A stretch of DNA of 64,000 nucleotides from Amaranthus tricolor (Eukaryota; Streptophyta; Magnoliopsida; Caryophyllales; Amaranthaceae), in NCBI RefSeq assembly GCF_026212465.1, contig NC_080060.1, positions 14,638,992 to 14,702,991 on the forward strand. Reading direction: 5' to 3'. Position 1 is the stretch's first letter. Each line of letters starts with the position of its first letter. The notes under the pieces were generated by a model. It ran no database searches and was not told the origin of the DNA. It saw only the letters and a list, made by a program, of their open reading frames with translations. The position numbers and the translations under genes are program-made. Shown here one piece after another: positions 61,745 to 64,000 of the stretch.

Positions 61745-64000
61745 TCAGTTAGTCGGAGAACGATGATGATAATACAGCATACTTTCATGCTACTATCAAG
61801 GAGAGACGCGCAACTAATGGTATCTTCGAATTATTAGACAAGGATGGAAAATGTCTCAGTACTAGAGAAGAGATTCAGGACAAGATCAATCAGTTCTATC
61901 AAAAGTTACAAGGTACGATTTCTAAGAATCTAATGGTTGATGGTTTTTGGGATCAATCTTCTCAGATGCTGATTAAGGAGGTCACCGAGAAAGAGATAAA
62001 AGATACGCTTTTTAGGATCAATGACAATAAATCTTCAGGGGTTGATGGTTTAAATGCTAGCTTCTTCAAGAAGACGTGGGATATCACCAAGCAGGAACTC
62101 CTCAGTTTCATCAAAGGGTTCTTTGAAAAGAGAGACCTCTTTCCCCCTTTCAACTGCACTTCAATAACCTTGATTCCAAAGACAAGTTCTGCTAACATGG
62201 TGGGAGATTATTATCCGATTGCCTATTGTACCGTTATCTATAAATCATTTCAAGAGTGCTTGCAGGGAGGCTTCAAAAGGTGATTAGAGATGTGGTGGAC
62301 CAAGCCCAATTAGGGTTTATCCCCAAAGACAGATAGCAAATAACATCCTTCTAGCGACAGAACTGGTCAACGGTTACTCTCAGAAGAATAAAAGTCCCAG
62401 GATTATGATGAAATTGACCTCAAAAAACCCTATGATTCGATTGACTAGGGCTTTCTATGTTCGATTATAGATGAGATGGGCTTTCCCGTAAAAATTTTTG
62501 GTCGGATCATGGAGTGCGTCAAGACTGTATTCTTTTTAATTCTAGTGAATGGCATTCCTTAAAGCCTTATTCTGCTAAGAAACGCCTACGACAAGGTGGC
62601 CCTATATCGCTATATTTGTTTACCATTGGTATGGAATATCTTTCGAGACTTATGCATAAGCTGAATGACATCCTGAGCTTTAACTACCATCCCAGATGCA
62701 GGAAAGCAGATATTACCTACTTTCACTTTGCTGATGACTTCCTTATGTTCAATCGAGCGATGTAAATTCTGTTAATAACATGATGAATACTTTTGATTGA
62801 TTCTCTAATGCCTCAAAGTTGGAGGTTACACTAGTTTGAGTAATTTCTATACCTCAAGGGTGGATAAACAAAGAAAATATAGGTTAGTGGCCCTGTTGCA
62901 CATAGATGAGAGAGTTTTTCCATTTCCATATTTAGGGGTTCCGCTGCATTCCAAAAAGTTGAACACTAAAGAGTGTTGGCCGCTGGTTAATAAGATTATG
63001 GGCGGGGTTAATTTCTGGTCCTCGAGATTGCACTTGTATGCTTGGAGAGTTCAGCTGGTTCGTAGTGTTATTGGTGGGATGAAAAAATTCAAGGCCCAAA
63101 TTTTTTATCTACATAAGAAGCTTATTAAGATGGTGAAAGATGTGTGTCACTCCTTCATCTAGATGAGAAAAGAGGGGTTGTCTAGTAAAATAGTGGTGGC
63201 GTGGCACCAAACGGCCCTTCCTCTTGATAAAGGAGGGCTGAATTTAAGGGACATGTATTAATGGAACAAAGCGGTTGTGCTCAAACACTTGTGGAACATA
63301 GCCCGGAAAAAGGAGAACTTGTGGATTAAGTGGGTTTATAGCTACTATATGAAATCGCAGGATGTGCAAAATGTTAATGTGTCGATCCACGCATCTTGGA
63401 GCTTTAGGAAAATCATCAATCAAGGAGCTCTGGTGACACAATTGAGAGGTTGGGATGCTATCATTAAGGGAAAGTGCATATTTTGCTGATTGTTGATGCT
63501 CCTAAAGTCTCCTGGGGGAGACTCTTCATCAAAAAACGTCACTAGTCCTAGTGCAAGGTTCATCACATGGTTGGCTATCCAGAATAGACTGGCAATTAAA
63601 AATAGAGCTAGTAAATGGACCGTGATCGAAGATACCTATTTTGTTATGTGGAACAGTGATATTGAAACTACTCATCACCTACTTCATGACTGCCAGTATG
63701 CTCAAGAGATCAGAGGTCGTCTTTTTAGTTTTCTACAACATAGACTTGAAAACACAAACATATATACAGGAAGAGATTTTGATGATGAATAAGCTGAACA
63801 AAAAAAGATTGATCGAGCTAAGCTCGATGCTGGAGTTTGGACCAAGATGATGTACAACCTATGGTTGTAGCAATTGGAAAATTTTTGATAACCACTCCTG
63901 TAATAGTAAAGTTTTTTGCTTGTAACCAGATCGATTTTTGCATTTGGTTTAGTTGGTGGTTACATAGGGCTTTCGCTCAGCTAATTTTGAGCATTGGCTA
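61745..64000 (+). mobile_element. 5'-truncated LINE-1 element
   Basis: A non-LTR retrotransposon begins abruptly within the ORF2 linker (NTAYFHATIKERRATNGIF) without endonuclease or ORF1, as expected from incomplete reverse transcription. RT and C-terminal domains follow, then a presumed 3' UTR running to the window edge. No poly(A) tail or target duplication is visible within the window, so the 3' end may lie beyond it. Confidence 0.9.
61755..63870 (+). pseudogene. LINE-1 ORF2 reverse transcriptase and zf-RVT, broken
   Basis: This enzyme copies LINE RNA at the target site. Visible are the pre-RT linker (61755-61930), RT blocks 1-2 with KSSGVDGLNASFFKKTW and CTSITLIPKT (61933-62210), and a decayed middle where DPYD-type residues are frame-shifted (62280-62480). 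The RT palm follows with RLRQGGPISLYLF and catalytic FADD (62575-62750). A region with FPYLGVPLHSKKLN and NFWSSRLHLYAWRVQLV (62930-63070) comes next, then HQTALPLDKGGLNLRDM and a zf-RVT-like end with TTHHLLHDCQYAQEI (63660-63710). Stops near 62281, 62763, 63160, 63259 and 63487 and several frameshifts disable it. Confidence 0.9.

Overview
The window is plant nuclear DNA made almost entirely of nested transposable elements. The evidence is Ty1/copia elements primed by initiator-Met tRNA, an Athila-type Ty3/gypsy element primed by a tRNA-Asp-type site, a CACTA (En/Spm) DNA transposon with Transposase_21- and Transposase_24-like genes, a LINE-1 tail, split exons with GT..AG borders, and very long (AT)n tracts. 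It looks like AT-rich heterochromatin of a flowering plant, probably a eudicot; the species cannot be fixed from the sequence. No intact host gene was recognised.

Layout. 22-1458: solo LTR with a perfect 5-bp target duplication. 2432-7700: young Tork/Tnt1-like copia element with near-identical LTRs, target duplication TCCAT and one frameshift before RNase H. 7722-11175: head-to-head and tail-to-tail LTRs of one Athila-like family (family X), plus a CACTA end fragment. 11171-16185: AT-rich, coding-poor element resembling a LARD. 16186-42127: a four-level nest. A minus-strand family X LTR is split by a plus-strand Athila element (17470-42004, duplication CCTTG). That element carries a hAT-like insertion in gag, and its 3' LTR is split by an 11-kb CACTA element (28589-39646, duplication AAA) and by a second solo LTR (39946-41388, duplication ATAAG). 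42530-44236: relic of another CACTA transposase broken by 1.17 kb of (AT)n. 44290-59160: SIRE-type copia relic (SIRE-A) interrupted by an oppositely oriented SIRE-type element with both LTRs (SIRE-B, 48224-58969), itself interrupted by a solo LTR (54558-55979, duplication ATCGA). 59165-61740: palindromic repeats, a tRNA-like sequence and otherwise anonymous DNA. 61745-64000: 5'-truncated LINE-1.

Function. None of the retroelement polyproteins is intact; the Tork copy is closest. The CACTA element keeps both ends and two minus-strand genes: a TNP2-type transposase with several lesions, and a second gene joining a Transposase_24-like region to a Ulp1/C48 protease fold. Its active-site His, Asp, Gln and Cys can be read from separate exons.

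The most unusual structure is the Ulp1 intron between the Asp exon and the Cys exon. It is filled by a strict 169-bp tandem array, with a two-unit higher-order pattern on one side, an unrelated island in the middle, and a stray copy of the unit in another intron of the same transposon. Other points of interest are arrays of CpG-centred palindromes in two LTR families, and an (AT)n expansion inside a transposase exon. All similarity statements rest on recognised motifs; no database search was run.
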